64,000 bases of DNA from Lederbergia lenta NBRC 16444 (GTDB lineage: Bacteria; Bacillota; Bacilli; Bacillales; Bacillaceae_C), in assembly GCF_001591545.1 (NCBI RefSeq), contig NZ_BCVC01000001.1:620001-684000 (forward strand), written 5' to 3'. The translations under genes were made by a program, and so were the position numbers. How positions within the stretch are numbered: position 1 is the first letter of the stretch; each line of letters begins with the position of its first letter. Below the pieces are notes generated by a model. That model ran no database searches, was not told the DNA's origin, and saw only the letters and a program-made list of their open reading frames with translations. Below are positions 7,846-17,000 of this stretch, piece after piece.

Positions 7846-8835
7846 ATGATAGATGTAGCTCAATTAGCTAATGTATCGACAGCAACTGTTTCAAGAGTAT
7901 TACAGAATCCTGAAGAAGTGAAAGAAGAAACTAGAAAAAGAGTTTTAAGTAGTATTAAGCAGTTAAATTATCAGCCAAATGTGTTGGCTAGACATCTTAG
8001 AAAAAATAAGACAAATACAATCCTAGTAGTCGTTCCAAATATATTAAATACTGTCTTTTCGCATATTGTGGGGGGAATAGAACACACTGCTAGTAAAAAT
8101 AATTTTCGTGTTATATTAGGCAATTCAAACAAAGATATTAATAAGGAATATGACTTTTTAAATGTCCTAAAACAAAGACAAGTAGATGGAATGATTTTAT
8201 TATCTGCCCAAATGGATAGTGACACTTTGAACGAACTTGTAAAAGAATATTCGGTAGTAATTGCATCTGAATACAAAGAGTCCGTAAATGCAGCTATGGT
8301 AACAATCGATAATATTAAGAGTGGAATAATGGCAACAAGGCATTTGCTTAGATTAGGTCATAAGCAAGTTGCACATATATCCGGTCCACTTAGTAACTAT
8401 CTGAGTAAAGATCGTTTTAAAGGATATAAGCAAGCCATCATTCAACAAGGATTAGAAGTAGACAGTGATTTAATTAAAGAGGGAGCCTTTACTTTAGAAT
8501 CAGGATTCGATCAAACAATTGCTTTGTTGAATTCAAATAAACCTTTTTCTGCTTTATTTGCGGCAAACGACGTAATGGCAATTGGGGCAATCAAGGCTGC
8601 AAAAGTGTATGGTGTAAGAGTTCCAGAAGATTTAGCAGTAGTAGGATTTGATAATATTGGTTTTTCTTCCGTTTTTGATCCTGGGATCACAACCATTGCC
8701 CAGCCAATGACTGAGATGGGCAATAAAGCGATGGAATTACTACTTAAAAGTATGAAAGGAACAGAATATCGAAAAGAGAGGATAATGTTGCAAACTAATT
8801 TAATTATTAGAGAATCGTGTGGGGCAAAGAAGTAA
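7846..8835 (+). CDS. LacI-family transcriptional regulator, module 2
   Basis: About 329 residues from ATG 7846. The helix-turn-helix is DVAQLANVSTATVSRVL, the hinge helix follows (YQPNVLARHLRKNKT), then a sugar-binding sensor domain. A longer frame back to TTG 7783 is ruled out because that codon overlaps the -10 box. The ribosome binding site GGAGGGAGGA (7820-7829) is rather far from ATG 7846 and would better suit an ATC codon at 7837, giving MVKMIDVAQLA, which matches the usual family N-terminus; a rare ATC start is therefore possible. Matching operators lie before this gene and before the binding-protein gene at 8946, so it likely controls itself and the module 2 transporter. Confidence 0.88.
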   Translation: MIDVAQLANVSTATVSRVLQNPEEVKEETRKRVLSSIKQLNYQPNVLARHLRKNKTNTILVVVPNILNTVFSHIVGGIEHTASKNNFRVILGNSNKDINKEYDFLNVLKQRQVDGMILLSAQMDSDTLNELVKEYSVVIASEYKESVNAAMVTIDNIKSGIMATRHLLRLGHKQVAHISGPLSNYLSKDRFKGYKQAIIQQGLEVDSDLIKEGAFTLESGFDQTIALLNSNKPFSALFAANDVMAIGAIKAAKVYGVRVPEDLAVVGFDNIGFSSVFDPGITTIAQPMTEMGNKAMELLLKSMKGTEYRKERIMLQTNLIIRESCGAKK

Positions 8836-8850
8836 TAAGTTCGAAAATAA

Positions 8851-8864
8851 TGTAAACGATTACA
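8851..8864. promoter_or_regulatory. LacI-type operator before the module 2 transporter
   Basis: TGTAAACGATTACA is a palindrome differing by one base from the site at 7795-7808, and it lies 82 bases before the start of the binding-protein gene. Confidence 0.7.
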
Positions 8865-8945
8865 TTTAAAATGGATACTTAAAAGGGATTATAAAAATTC
8901 CTAAGAAATTAGATAACTAACATATTAAAAAGGTGGGAAAAATTT

Positions 8946-10238
8946 ATGAAACGACCGTTGTTGCTTTGTATATTTTTGTTTGCTTTGATAATTGGTGGTT
9001 GTGCACCAGGAGGTAATTCCTCATCAGGTGAGGCTAAATCTAAAGGGAAATTAACGCCCGACAAACAAACTTTAGAATTTTGGTACATTGATCCGGGTGA
9101 AAAAGAAGTTGTTTATCAGGAAGCTGTTAAGAGGTTTGAAGAAAAAAATCCTGATGTGGAAGTGAAAATGCTTCGAACAGCAAATGATGCCTATAAACAA
9201 AAACTTGTTGTTGCGATGTCCGGAGGTACGCCACCTGATGTTTTCCATAGCTGGGGAGGCGGATGGCTAAAAGAATTTGTTGATCAGAATCAAGTATTGG
9301 ATGTAACAAGTAAAACTGACAAGGAACATTTTAATGAACTAGCTTTAAATAATAGTACATTTGAAGATAAGGTTTATGGGCTTCCTCTAGGGATATCTCT
9401 AGATTTACTATTTTACAACAAGGAAATTTTTAACGAATATGGACTTACTGCTCCAGAAACATATAAAGAATGGGTAGAAATCATTAAAACATTAAAGGAA
9501 AATGATGTGATTCCAATTGCTTTAGCAAACCAGACAAAATGGCCGGGAGCTTACTACCTAATGAATTTTGCAAGCCGCATCGGGGGACCTGAATTATTTA
9601 ATGAAGCATTCGCTCGTGATGGGAGAGGCTTTGATGATGAGGCGTATATAGAGGCAGGTAAATATATTCAGGAATTAGTAGAAATGGAAGCTTTCAACCA
9701 TGGTTTTAATGGTGTGCCTTATGATGAGGGACAAGGTAGACAGTTATTATATTCAGGACAGGCCGCCATGATGGATATGTCTGTTTCTCTTGTTAACAAT
9801 ACAAAAACAGAAGCACCTGATTTTGAGAAAAAACTAGATTTCTTTGTTTTTCCTAAAATTGATGGAGGGGCTGGCAGTCTAGAGGATCATGGAGCTTCAA
9901 CGGCGCCTGTCTGGTCAGTGTCAGCCAAAAGTAAAAATCCAGATTTAGCCACAGAGCTTATTAAAGAGTTAACAAGCGTGGAAACAGCTCAAGCATATAC
10001 GCATAAGACTGGTTCCTTATCAGCGATAAATGGTGTTGAACCGGAAGATGAATTGATTAGTAGAATATATAAAGTGGCTCAAGATGCCAATTACTTGCAA
10101 ATGCCTTATGATCAGACACTTCCGGCCGAATTAGCTGAGTTACATAAAGATACTACTCAGGCTATATTTGGACTTACTATTACACCAGAAGAAGCAGCCG
10201 AACAAATGGAGAAAATGGCTAAAGAAACATTAGAGTAA
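8946..10238 (+). CDS. Sugar ABC transporter substrate-binding lipoprotein, module 2
   Basis: A 430-residue family 1 solute-binding protein. The signal peptide ends IIGGC with Cys19 as lipidation site, then a Ser/Gly-rich linker. Typical features are TLEFWYIDPG, the GGTPPDVFHSWGGGW segment and VYGLPLGISLDLLFYNKEIF. Preceded by AAAGGTGGG. It is only distantly similar to the module 1 binding protein, so the two modules probably take up different sugars. A GC-rich hairpin follows its stop codon before the permease genes. Confidence 0.92.
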   Translation: MKRPLLLCIFLFALIIGGCAPGGNSSSGEAKSKGKLTPDKQTLEFWYIDPGEKEVVYQEAVKRFEEKNPDVEVKMLRTANDAYKQKLVVAMSGGTPPDVFHSWGGGWLKEFVDQNQVLDVTSKTDKEHFNELALNNSTFEDKVYGLPLGISLDLLFYNKEIFNEYGLTAPETYKEWVEIIKTLKENDVIPIALANQTKWPGAYYLMNFASRIGGPELFNEAFARDGRGFDDEAYIEAGKYIQELVEMEAFNHGFNGVPYDEGQGRQLLYSGQAAMMDMSVSLVNNTKTEAPDFEKKLDFFVFPKIDGGAGSLEDHGASTAPVWSVSAKSKNPDLATELIKELTSVETAQAYTHKTGSLSAINGVEPEDELISRIYKVAQDANYLQMPYDQTLPAELAELHKDTTQAIFGLTITPEEAAEQMEKMAKETLE

Positions 10239-10248
10239 TAGATAGTAG

Positions 10249-10270
10249 GGAGGGGAGACTCCCCTCCTTT
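10249..10270 (+). terminator. Hairpin between binding-protein and permease genes, module 2
   Basis: GGAGGGGA pairs with TCCCCTCC (8 bp, 3-base loop), followed by TTT. Same position as the hairpin in module 1 and in the Opp-type operon; likely partial terminator or mRNA stabiliser. Confidence 0.6.
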
Positions 10271-10289
10271 ATATAGAGGAGGAACTACT

Positions 10290-11237
10290 ATGCAGGACGT
10301 AAGCACATCGAAAACGGAATCGAGAACAATGCTGAATGTAAAAACAATTGTCGATAAAAACAAAATGAAAGATGTCTTAACGATTGCACTCTTTGTTTCC
10401 CCAGCTTTATTTATTTATGCGTTATATGTTATTTATCCGATTATTGCTACTTTGAATTATAGTCTTTTTGATTGGCGGGGCGGGGCCGAAAGTACTTTTG
10501 TTGGTCTGCAAAATTATTTCAGACTTTTTCAAGATCCAACTTTTTGGGCCGCTTTAAAGAATAATATTTGGATTACTATAACTTCGGTATTCGTACAAAT
10601 TCCTATAGGCTTAATTATGGCTTTAATGTTGTTTGCACCAATCAGAGGAATTCGATTAATGAGTAGTGTCTATTTTTTTCCTTATTTAATGTCAACCGTA
10701 GCAATCGGAATTTTATGGGTATATATGTACGATCCAATTAATGGTTCGATTAATCAATTGCTTAATTTACTAGGCTTTGAAAATATCGCTTGGCTTAGTG
10801 AAAAAGGCACAGCAATGATTGCTGTTTTGTTGGTAATAGTGTGGAACTTTGCACCGTTTTATATGATTTTATTTCGTGCTGCCATTGTAGGCATACCTGA
10901 AGAATTATATGAAGCTGCAAAAATAGATGGAGCAAATCCGCTTCATAGATTTGTTCATATTACTTTGCCACTTTTATTTCCAACAATCGTAACCTCTTCT
11001 ATTTTGGCGATTGTAGGATCTCTAAAAGCATTTGATATTTTTTATGTGATGACTGGTGGAGGACCGAATCATGCTACTGAATTAATGGGAACTTACATGT
11101 TTAAGCAAGCTTTTGTTAACTTTAATATGGGTTACGCAAGTGCAATAGCGTTCATCATGTTTTTAATCGCTTTAGTAGTTACGATTTTGATCCAACTACT
11201 AGATTATTTCAGACAAAAGAAAGGGGAGATGATTTAA
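10290..11237 (+). CDS. Sugar ABC transporter permease (MalF/UgpA type), module 2
   Basis: A 315-residue permease with a ~30-residue polar N-terminal extension and then about six membrane helices beginning LTIALFVSPALFIYALYVIY. EAA loop: EAAKIDGANPLHRFVHITLP. Preceded by AGAGGAGG and directly followed by its partner (stop and start adjacent). As in module 1, no ATPase gene is present. Confidence 0.92.
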   Translation: MQDVSTSKTESRTMLNVKTIVDKNKMKDVLTIALFVSPALFIYALYVIYPIIATLNYSLFDWRGGAESTFVGLQNYFRLFQDPTFWAALKNNIWITITSVFVQIPIGLIMALMLFAPIRGIRLMSSVYFFPYLMSTVAIGILWVYMYDPINGSINQLLNLLGFENIAWLSEKGTAMIAVLLVIVWNFAPFYMILFRAAIVGIPEELYEAAKIDGANPLHRFVHITLPLLFPTIVTSSILAIVGSLKAFDIFYVMTGGGPNHATELMGTYMFKQAFVNFNMGYASAIAFIMFLIALVVTILIQLLDYFRQKKGEMI

Positions 11238-12056
11238 ATGAATACAGTAAAAAAGACACCACTTTATTTAGTAGGACTACTGTTACTAATTATTTCTGGG
11301 TACCCTTTTATATATATGATATCTACTGCACTAAAAACTCAAAGTGATTTTTTTGAAAAGCCCTTTTCCATGTTTACTTCCTTTAATATAGAGAACTTCG
11401 TGAACGTTTTTCAATTAGGATTAACTAAATATTTTTCTAATAGTATTGTAGTAACAGTTATATCGGTCGGAACAGTCGTAATAGTTGCTGCATTAGCAAG
11501 TTATCCAATAAGTAGAATGAACTTTCGATTTAACAGAGCCTTATTTCTATTGTTTATCTCAGGAATGATGCTTCCTATTCATGCTACCCTTATCCCGATT
11601 TTCAAACTATCTGAGAGTATGGGAGTCTATGATACCCTACTTGCTTTGATCGGACCCTATATTGCTTTTAGTTTACCAATTTCTATCTTTATTTTAACCC
11701 AGTTCATGAGAGATATTCCAAAATCATTAGAAGAAGCGGCTAAAATTGATGGCTGTAACCATTTAGGAATTTTTCGACATGTCATTTTACCCATGCTAAC
11801 GCCAGCTTTGATGGCAGTAATTATTTATAATGCAATATCTTTATGGAATGAATTTATATTTGCACTTGTGCTAATATCAAGCCCAGAAAGTATGACACTA
11901 CCTCTTGGTCTACAAGCATTTAAAGGAGAGTTCTCAGTAAATGTACCAGGCCTTATGGCAGCTTTAACATTAGCAAGTCTCCCATTACTAGTAATATATC
12001 TATTTTCTCAAGAAAAAGTGGTGAAGGGACTTACCGGGGGAGCGGTAAAGGGATAA
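11238..12056 (+). CDS. Sugar ABC transporter permease (MalG/UgpE type), module 2
   Basis: A 272-residue second permease subunit with six hydrophobic helices. EAA loop: EEAAKIDGCNHLGIFRHVILP. It follows the partner gene without any gap, using AAAGGGGAG inside the partner's 3' end as ribosome binding site. After it comes a 112-base gap with its own promoter-like and operator-like sequence before the Gfo/Idh gene. Confidence 0.92.
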   Translation: MNTVKKTPLYLVGLLLLIISGYPFIYMISTALKTQSDFFEKPFSMFTSFNIENFVNVFQLGLTKYFSNSIVVTVISVGTVVIVAALASYPISRMNFRFNRALFLLFISGMMLPIHATLIPIFKLSESMGVYDTLLALIGPYIAFSLPISIFILTQFMRDIPKSLEEAAKIDGCNHLGIFRHVILPMLTPALMAVIIYNAISLWNEFIFALVLISSPESMTLPLGLQAFKGEFSVNVPGLMAALTLASLPLLVIYLFSQEKVVKGLTGGAVKG

Positions 12057-12101
12057 ATTAAGTTAAACAATACAAACTTTAAAAATATAACTAGAATAAG
12101 A

Positions 12102-12134
12102 TATAATAATATTGATAGTATTGGTAAACGTTTA
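12102..12134 (+). promoter_or_regulatory. -10 box and LacI-type operator before the module 2 Gfo/Idh gene
   Basis: TATAAT at 12102-12107 with only a weak TTAAAA at -35, followed by the perfect palindrome TAAACGTTTA at 12125-12134. The palindrome would sit just after the transcription start. Its core resembles the module 2 operators, so the same regulator may act here. Confidence 0.45.
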
Positions 12135-12168
12135 TTTTCTAAAGAATAGAAGAGTATGGAGGTTTATT

Positions 12169-13263
12169 ATGTCTGAAAAGATAGGAATTGGTATAATAGG
12201 CTGTGGTAATATTAGCAGTCAATATTTAAAGTATTGCCAAACATTCAATATTCTAGATGTTGTAGCTTGTTCAGATATTGATATCGAAAAGGCTAAAGCT
12301 AGAGCAGAGGAGTACTCTATTCCGAAAGCGCTCACTGTTGAACAAATATTAGCTGATCCGCAGATAGATATCATTATTAATTTAACTATTCCTGCTGCAC
12401 ATGCAGATGTTAGTATTTTAGCATTGGAACATGGAAAGCACGTTTATGTAGAAAAACCACTAGCAATTGGTATGCAAGATGCAAAAAAAGTACTTGATGT
12501 TGCGAATAGAAAAGGATTGTATGTTGGTTGTGCTCCTGACACAGTTTTAGGAGCAGGGGTTCAAACAGCTAGAAAATTAATTGACGATGGATGGATTGGA
12601 ACACCGTTATCAGCTACTGCATTTATGATGGGGAAAGGTCCAGAATCATGGCATCCAGATCCTGATTTTTTCTATAAAGAAGGAGCCGGCCCCCTATTTG
12701 ACATGGGTCCATATTACATAACATCTTTAATTCAATTACTTGGGCCAATTGAATCAATTACTGCAACGGCTAAGAAGGGCTTTGAAAAAAGATTAATTAC
12801 GAGCAAACCTAAATATGGTACAGAAATTAATGTAGAAACACCAACTCATATTGCAGGTAATTTACAATTCTTAAATGGAGCACTAGCAACGATGGTTATG
12901 AGTTTTGATGTATTTGGCGGTCACCATTTACCGAATATAGAAATTTACGGAAGTGAAGGTACGATTCGTGTTCCCGATCCAAATTATTTTGACGGTTATG
13001 TTCAACTAAGTCGAAAAGATAATCCTGAATGGAAGGAAGTACCACACTCTCATCCATATGCGGATTCGGGAAGAGGATTAGGAGTGGCAGAATTAGCTCA
13101 TGCAATCCGTGATAAACGACAAAATAGAGCAAATGGAAAGATTGGTTATCATGTATTGGAATCAATGTATGGATTCTTACTCTCCTCAAAAGAAAAAAAA
13201 GTTTATACAATGGAAAGCACTTGTGAAAGACCTGTAGCTATGGATACGCAAGGTTTATTTTAA
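12169..13263 (+). CDS. Gfo/Idh/MocA-family oxidoreductase, module 2
   Basis: A 364-residue dehydrogenase-like protein. Rossmann motif GIIGCGNIS near residue 10, then YVEKPLAIG (EKP motif). The C-terminal domain contains GPLFDMGPYYITSLIQLLGP, a signature of a Gfo/Idh subgroup often tied to glycoside or inositol breakdown. Start at ATG 12169, six bases after TGGAGG; the frame extends further upstream but without a better site. It is more likely to oxidise the sugar taken up by the module 2 transporter than to be part of module 1. It closes the module before a strong terminator. Confidence 0.87.
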   Translation: MSEKIGIGIIGCGNISSQYLKYCQTFNILDVVACSDIDIEKAKARAEEYSIPKALTVEQILADPQIDIIINLTIPAAHADVSILALEHGKHVYVEKPLAIGMQDAKKVLDVANRKGLYVGCAPDTVLGAGVQTARKLIDDGWIGTPLSATAFMMGKGPESWHPDPDFFYKEGAGPLFDMGPYYITSLIQLLGPIESITATAKKGFEKRLITSKPKYGTEINVETPTHIAGNLQFLNGALATMVMSFDVFGGHHLPNIEIYGSEGTIRVPDPNYFDGYVQLSRKDNPEWKEVPHSHPYADSGRGLGVAELAHAIRDKRQNRANGKIGYHVLESMYGFLLSSKEKKVYTMESTCERPVAMDTQGLF

Positions 13264-13294
13264 TAAAGAATAGCTCTTCTATAAGGGAGCAGTC

Positions 13295-13327
13295 AGACTG
13301 TCGTGAAAAGTTACGGCAGTCTTTTTG
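13295..13327 (+). terminator. Rho-independent terminator of module 2
   Basis: AGACTGTCGT pairs with ACGGCAGTCT (10 bp, one G-U), followed by TTTTTG. Confidence 0.85.
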
Positions 13328-13757
13328 TGTGAAGAATGATTTATATGATTAAGAAAATAGTTAGAGTAAAGACAAAATTTAAACAATAATCATCAAAAAC
13401 GGCTGATTCTTAATACCTGTGACAATAGTACTTGTATTTGTGATATCTTACTAGTAAAATGGATTTTAAGTGTTGTTTTCTTAGATTTTGGAAAGTATGG
13501 ATAAAAGTACAGGAAAATTAATTTCAAAGATATAATCCGAAAAATATTCTGAAAATTCACTAACCATAATGCTTCAAATCAAGTATGAGATTTATGGATA
13601 TTTTAATACCGAAAAATGTAAGCGTTGTATGAAAGAAGAATGGAGTTTATGTATATGGAAAATTAATATGATTGGTTAAAAGGAAATTTACTTATAGGGG
13701 ACAACATAAGAACCACAATTATTATTTAGCATATTTTATATTAAAGGATGGTTAGGT
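13328..13757. other. Gene-free stretch before the chemoreceptor, with one cre-like site
   Basis: No reading frame with a ribosome binding site was seen. TGTAAGCGTTGTAT at 13617-13630 matches 12 of 14 positions of a catabolite-responsive element consensus and may place the chemoreceptor under CcpA control. The start of the next gene has AAGGATGG as ribosome binding site. Confidence 0.4.
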
Positions 13758-15797
13758 ATGAGAAGTAGAATAAACTTTAGAAATGTATTTTTGCGTCCAT
13801 CAATTGGAAAGCGATTACTTGTTAATCTGTTATTATTTTCAATGATTCCAATTATTTTCATTGGCTTTTTTTCTTATGAGGTGTCATCATCGCTTATTCG
13901 TGACAAAGTAAGTGATGTTACACAGGAATTGATTACTCAAGTAGCGAGAAATTATGAACAAAAAGTAGCTGAAATGGAGAGAATCACTTTAAATATCGCT
14001 ACATCTAAAAATGTTAGTGATGGATTAGATACGTTTGGAAGTGAAGAAGGTTCCTACGAATATATTTTACAAAAAAATACACTAGATCAATATTTAGGAC
14101 ATCAATCTGTTACGAGTAATGATATTAAGAGTTTAATAATTGTTTCCGAAAAAGAAATATATGGTGAGAAGAATGAATTTAGTATCAATACTGAATCACC
14201 AGAAATGAAAGAAATGTTGGATCAAATACATACTGCTAAGGGTACTGTTGTTTGGCTATCCATACCAAATGAAGAAAGTGAGACAGGGCATGCTGTGTTT
14301 TTAGGAAGAGAAGTTGCTAATAGCAAAGGAGTGCTTTTGGCTGAGATTGATAATAGTGTATTTAATGAAAGTATTCAAGAGATAAAACTGGGCGAAACCG
14401 GATATCTATCTATTTTAAATAACAATTGGGAAGTCATTGTGAATAGTGTTGAAAAAGGAGAAAATGAAAGTAGTCTATTAGTGAAGGAAATACAAAAGCT
14501 AAACTTTAAGGAGACCGATACAATAACTTTTTTTTCAAAACATAATGAGCTAGTTACAACGAAAAAAATGGAAAACACAGATTGGACATTATTCTCAAGC
14601 GTACCAATTAAAGAATTAACGACAGAAACAAGCGAAATTGCAAAAGTGACAATCATTGTTGGAGCTATCACTTTTCTGCTCTCACTCGTGGTCGCTTTAA
14701 TTATTGCGCGCAGAATGACAAAACCTATTAAGAAGGTTACAGAGATGATGAAAGAGGTAGAGATTGGTAATTTACAAATTGCTAGTCAACTAGAAAATAG
14801 CACTTACAGACAAGATGAAATTGGTCAGCTTACGGATTCTCTTAAAAACATGGTTGAAGGTATAAGAAAAATGATAATAGATACCTCCAATACTGCCGAA
14901 ATAATGTCGAGTTCTTCCCTTCGACTTTCGGAAAATGCCGTATATAATCGAAATTTATCTGATCAAACGAATGAGAGTATTCAACATGTTGCACACTTAT
15001 CTTTTGAAACCGTGGCAAGCACGGAAGAAAGTGCGGTTGCATTTGAGTCCATCGCCATAGATATACAAAAGATAGCAGAAGCTTCATCAAAAGTTTCCAG
15101 TAACTCGGTACTTATGTCTGCTGAAGCTGAAAAAGGACAAGGCTATATTTCTAATGCTGTAACTGAAATAGAAAAGGTAAATAAAACGGTTGGTGAATCA
15201 GTCCAATTAATTGAAGAGTTAGACGTAAGATCAAATCAAGTTGCACAAATAACAGGGATTATCAGTTCAATAGCTGACCAAACTAATTTGCTTGCATTAA
15301 ATGCCTCCATAGAAGCTGCAAGGGCTGGGGAGCACGGTCAAGGATTTACAGTCGTTGCAGATGAGGTTAGAAAATTAGCACAGCAGTCTCAAAATGCTAC
15401 GAAAGATATTGGGGCATTAATCTCAGAGATTCAAAGTTCAACAAAGTCAACAGTTTTGAAGGTAACAAAAGGAAAAGAGGAAGTCATAAAAAGCAATCAA
15501 GCAATGGAAGAAGCGGGTTTACAATTCCGCACAATTATGACCTCTATACAAGGTATTTCAGAACAAATTAAAGAAGTAACCGCGATTATTCATGAAATAT
15601 CAGCAAATTCAGAAGAGGTATCTGCAACCGTGCATGTGATGAATGAGAACACAAGCCATAGTAATCAGATGGCAACAAAGATACAAAAGGATGTTGCTAA
15701 ACAACTTGAATCGATTGATCAAGCATCGATTGATTCAAAAGAATTAGAGCATATTTCTCAAAAGTTACTGAAGGCGATTCAAGTATTTAAAGTATAG
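13758..15797 (+). CDS. Methyl-accepting chemotaxis protein
   Basis: A 679-residue membrane chemoreceptor. Order of parts: short cytoplasmic start, membrane helix at about 20-40 ([19 protein letters not shown]), an extracellular dCache-like ligand domain to about 290, a second helix ([19 protein letters not shown]), a HAMP linker, and a long coiled-coil signalling domain. The highly conserved hairpin tip is present ([20 protein letters not shown], then VADEVRKLA), which binds CheA and CheW. It sits directly after the sugar modules and could sense their substrate, but this is only context. It is monocistronic, ending at a terminator. Confidence 0.95.
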   Translation: MRSRINFRNVFLRPSIGKRLLVNLLLFSMIPIIFIGFFSYEVSSSLIRDKVSDVTQELITQVARNYEQKVAEMERITLNIATSKNVSDGLDTFGSEEGSYEYILQKNTLDQYLGHQSVTSNDIKSLIIVSEKEIYGEKNEFSINTESPEMKEMLDQIHTAKGTVVWLSIPNEESETGHAVFLGREVANSKGVLLAEIDNSVFNESIQEIKLGETGYLSILNNNWEVIVNSVEKGENESSLLVKEIQKLNFKETDTITFFSKHNELVTTKKMENTDWTLFSSVPIKELTTETSEIAKVTIIVGAITFLLSLVVALIIARRMTKPIKKVTEMMKEVEIGNLQIASQLENSTYRQDEIGQLTDSLKNMVEGIRKMIIDTSNTAEIMSSSSLRLSENAVYNRNLSDQTNESIQHVAHLSFETVASTEESAVAFESIAIDIQKIAEASSKVSSNSVLMSAEAEKGQGYISNAVTEIEKVNKTVGESVQLIEELDVRSNQVAQITGIISSIADQTNLLALNASIEAARAGEHGQGFTVVADEVRKLAQQSQNATKDIGALISEIQSSTKSTVLKVTKGKEEVIKSNQAMEEAGLQFRTIMTSIQGISEQIKEVTAIIHEISANSEEVSATVHVMNENTSHSNQMATKIQKDVAKQLESIDQASIDSKELEHISQKLLKAIQVFKV

Positions 15798-15885
15798 AGA
15801 GATGGCTATGGGTCTTAAACTATTATCCTCTCGACCTGAAAAAAGTGAACAATGCATACAAGTTAATTTATTCGAAGTTTAATTT

Positions 15886-15925
15886 GACCCTTTTCCTATT
15901 TGTAGGAAGGGTCTTTTAATTTTTT
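15886..15925 (+). terminator. Rho-independent terminator of the chemoreceptor gene
   Basis: GACCCTTTTCCTA pairs with TAGGAAGGGTC (11 bp with a two-base bulge), followed by TTTTAATTTTTTT. Confidence 0.88.
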
Positions 15926-15970
15926 TCGGAGAACCTTTTTTCTTTACATGAATAAATAATTAAAAGTGAT

Positions 15971-15990
15971 AAGTTGCCCTTGGCAAACTT
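15971..15990. promoter_or_regulatory. MntR-like operator overlapping a promoter
   Basis: AAGTTGCCCTTGGCAAACTT is an imperfect palindrome resembling the manganese-responsive MntR box (TTTGCC/GGCAAA arms). TTGCCC within it and TATGGT 18 bases later could be the -35 and -10 boxes, so binding would block RNA polymerase. It precedes a metal transporter operon. Confidence 0.55.
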
Positions 15991-16100
15991 ATTTGTGTAT
16001 GGTAAAGTAAAAACAACGAATTATTAAAAAGAAATGACTGTTGATTATTAAATAATAATTGGGGTAAAGGAGTGGTCTGTATATTTCAAGAGAAGAAGTA

Positions 16101-16148
16101 ATGAAATCAATACTTATAAAATTGTTTAGAAAACTGCTAGGTTTGTAA
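16101..16148 (+). CDS. Possible 15-residue leader peptide before the metal transporter
   Basis: ATG-started frame encoding MKSILIKLFRKLLGL, an amphipathic cationic peptide. The same frame is open upstream to 16071, and a good AAAGGAG lies at 16066-16072, which would fit a non-standard start near 16080 better than the ATG. No homology is recognised; it may be chance. Confidence 0.2.
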   Translation: MKSILIKLFRKLLGL

Positions 16149-16253
16149 ACTTGCATTTGAAAATTTATCCAAGGCGATTACTTATCATATGGTAACGCTG
16201 ATTTGGGAAGGACAAATATAAAATATACTGTTAGAAAAAAGAAGGTGCGAACT

Positions 16254-17000
16254 ATGATAGAGAAAAAATTAAAAGTGAGTCACTTATGTGTCTCCTACCA
16301 TGGAAACGTGGTTCTTCAAGATATTAGCTTCTCTGTCGATACTGGAAAGCTAATCGGTATTATTGGACCAAACGGAGCGGGGAAATCAACAATGATGAAA
16401 GCGATGCTAGGTTTGATACCGAAGGATAAAGGAGAAGTTGAAGTAGATGGAAAGCCGATTGCCGAAGTGAGAAAGAAAATTGCCTATGTACCGCAACGCT
16501 CAAACATTGATTGGGACTTCCCGATTGTCGTAAAAGACACAGTGCTTTTAGGAACTTATCCTAAGCTTGGTATTTTGCGGCGACCTAAAAAAGAGGATAA
16601 AGAGTGGGCGATGGAGTGTCTTACAAAAGTTGGGATGGGCAAATATGCAAATAGTCAAATTGGTGAGCTATCAGGCGGCCAGCAGCAGAGGGTCTTTCTT
16701 GCTCGATCATTGGCCCAAAAAGCAGATTGTTTCTTTCTAGATGAACCATTTGTTGGGATAGATGTATCGAGCGAAGAAGTTATTATCAAGATTCTTAAGG
16801 GGTTACGAGATGAAGGGAAAACTGTCTTCGTCGTTCACCATGATTTGACTAAAGTAGAAAGTTATTTCGATGAATTAGTTCTTATTAATAAGAAATTAAT
16901 CGGTGCTGGACCTGTAGATGATGTTTTCCAACCAGAGTTGATGCAAGCGGCTTATCAAGCGCCACTAACCATGCTCGGAAGTTTGGGGGTTGGAGTATAA
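16254..17000 (+). CDS. mntB: Manganese/zinc ABC transporter ATP-binding protein
   Basis: A 248-residue ATPase. Walker A GPNGAGKST, signature LSGGQQQRVFLARSL, Walker B CFFLDEPFVGID and the switch His (VVHHDL) are all present. Start at ATG 16254, six bases after GAAGGTG. First gene of a three-gene operon; its stop codon overlaps the permease start (TAATG). Together they form a metal importer of the TroABCD/MntABC family. The MntR-like box upstream argues for manganese rather than zinc, but this has not been shown. Confidence 0.9.
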   Translation: MIEKKLKVSHLCVSYHGNVVLQDISFSVDTGKLIGIIGPNGAGKSTMMKAMLGLIPKDKGEVEVDGKPIAEVRKKIAYVPQRSNIDWDFPIVVKDTVLLGTYPKLGILRRPKKEDKEWAMECLTKVGMGKYANSQIGELSGGQQQRVFLARSLAQKADCFFLDEPFVGIDVSSEEVIIKILKGLRDEGKTVFVVHHDLTKVESYFDELVLINKKLIGAGPVDDVFQPELMQAAYQAPLTMLGSLGVGV

